Assembly: GCA_902489925.1 (NCBI GenBank)
Contig: CABUBX010000111.1
Location: 1-7,003 of the forward strand
Direction: 5' to 3'
Length of the DNA stretch: 7,003 nt
Origin: an uncultured Lachnospiraceae bacterium
GTDB taxonomy: Bacteria; Bacillota; Clostridia; Lachnospirales; Lachnospiraceae
The translations under genes and the position numbers were made by a program. Position 1 is the first letter of the stretch. Every line of letters begins with the position of its first letter. Under the pieces are notes generated by a model that did not search any database, was not told where the DNA came from, and saw only the letters and a list, made by a program, of their open reading frames with translations. This document shows, one piece after another, positions 6,326-7,003 of this stretch.

Positions 6326-6334
6326 CCCCCCCCC
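6326..6334 (-). promoter_or_regulatory. G9 homopolymer forming the udp ribosome binding site
   Basis: On the minus strand nine consecutive G begin with the last base of the permease TAG stop and are followed by AAAGATT and the udp ATG at 6318. No better Shine-Dalgarno is present, so the G run, seven bases from the start codon, is the likely ribosome contact. Such tracts are prone to length change by strand slippage, and also to sequencing miscalls. Confidence 0.5.
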
Positions 6335-7003
6335 TATCTTTGCCCTTTGTCATACGGAATACCTTCCGCCTTCGGTGCTCTCGATTTCTTAGAAACAAAT
6401 ATGAGCACAATCAATGAAATAATATACGGAAGCATGTTGTAAAGTGTGCTCGGAAGCTTTAATGCAACCATAAAATCAAAGCCTGTATATACGTTTGAAA
6501 GTGCACGGAAAAATCCGAATAAAAGCGCTGCAAGGCCGATGCTTACCGGCCGCCACTGTCCGAAAATCATAACTGCAAGTGCAAGGAAACCAAAGCCGGC
6601 AACACCGTTTTCAAACTTCCACTCACTGACACCGGCTGTAATATAAACAATACCGCCAAGGCCGCCTAACGCGCCTGAAATAAGGACACCTGCATAACGC
6701 ATCTTATAGACATTGATACCGACAGAGTCTGCAGCCTGAGGATGCTCACCGCAGGCACAAAGTCTGAGTCCGAATTTTGTTTTATATAAAACAACATAGG
6801 CAGCAATCAGCACTAAAAATGCAATCAGCATAAACCAGTTGAACTCAAAGCCGCCGATATTTATTGTAAACGACTTCTTTGCCGCGCCGTAAATGACCGT
6901 TGAAGACACATTATCAACGCTTTCCGCTGTATTAATCGCACGCACTAAAACAACAGCTGCTGCCGGTCCTAAAAGATTGAGCGCCGTTCCGACAAGCGTC
7001 TGG
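6334..7003 (-). CDS. nupQ: Nucleoside ABC transporter permease, NupQ/BmpD-F type (3' part, cut by right edge)
   Basis: These are the last 222 codons of an inner-membrane permease whose 5' end lies beyond the right edge; the frame is open to base 7002. It is expected to work with a second permease, an ATPase and a BMP-type lipoprotein to import nucleosides. Family evidence is the cytoplasmic coupling segment KFGLRLCACGEHPQAADSVG (76-95), which resembles the FGLRLRAVGEHP.AADTVGI signature of the second permease (NupQ/YufQ), followed by GALGGLGGIVYIT. Hydrophobic spans are visible at about 8-20, 55-73, 103-122, 137-168 (probably two) and 187-203, and it ends in a basic cytoplasmic tail. The gene is 15 bases before udp, so uptake and breakdown are co-transcribed. 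A GTG at 6945 is open but internal to the domain and is not the start. Confidence 0.9.
   Translation of the reverse strand, partial: QTLVGTALNLLGPAAAVVLVRAINTAESVDNVSSTVIYGAAKKSFTINIGGFEFNWFMLIAFLVLIAAYVVLYKTKFGLRLCACGEHPQAADSVGINVYKMRYAGVLISGALGGLGGIVYITAGVSEWKFENGVAGFGFLALAVMIFGQWRPVSIGLAALLFGFFRALSNVYTGFDFMVALKLPSTLYNMLPYIISLIVLIFVSKKSRAPKAEGIPYDKGQR

Overview
The window holds the distal part of a nucleoside uptake and catabolism operon. It is transcribed entirely on the minus strand, from the right edge leftwards, and is followed by a strong terminator and the start of an unrelated secreted-protein gene. The moderate-to-low GC content, strong AGGAGG-type ribosome binding sites, and NupQ-type permease, trimeric PNP and Firmicutes-style Udp sequences suggest a Gram-positive Firmicute. 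A gut clostridium of the Lachnospiraceae type is plausible, but this is an inference from style; no taxonomic marker is present.

Layout in transcription order (right to left): 3' part of a NupQ/BmpD-F-type ABC transporter permease (7003-6334, cut by the edge); uridine phosphorylase udp (6318-5536); deoxyribose-phosphate aldolase deoC (5526-4861); cytidine deaminase cdd (4842-4420); a broken adenosine deaminase add (4402-3540); phosphopentomutase deoB (3519-2329, TTG start); a Crp/Fnr-family regulator (2299-1571); trimeric purine nucleoside phosphorylase punA (1529-708); and a 20-bp-stem intrinsic terminator (693-650). Gaps between genes are only 9 to 41 bases and nearly every gene has its own good ribosome binding site, so this reads as one polycistronic unit whose promoter lies beyond the right edge. 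Beyond the terminator, a promoter at 621-593 and a leader of about 160 bases precede a signal-peptide protein with a Ser/Thr/Glu-rich linker (422 to the left edge).

How the genes work together: the transporter imports nucleosides. Cdd turns (deoxy)cytidine into (deoxy)uridine, and Add would turn (deoxy)adenosine into (deoxy)inosine. Udp and PunA phosphorolyse uridine- and inosine/guanosine-type nucleosides to free base plus (deoxy)ribose-1-phosphate. DeoB moves the phosphate to the 5 position, and DeoC splits deoxyribose-5-phosphate into acetaldehyde and glyceraldehyde-3-phosphate, giving both base salvage and carbon.

The points that stand out are: (1) add carries a frame-shifting internal deletion that removes the HAGE and GHG catalytic segments while the rest of the operon is intact; (2) a Crp/Fnr-like regulator with an apparently non-canonical cyclic-nucleotide pocket sits inside the operon; (3) a G9 homopolymer forms the udp ribosome binding site region; (4) the leader of the left-hand gene contains an excellent Shine-Dalgarno sequence serving only a 4-codon ORF. 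I found no mobile element, CRISPR array, tRNA or rRNA, and no convincing entirely new system.
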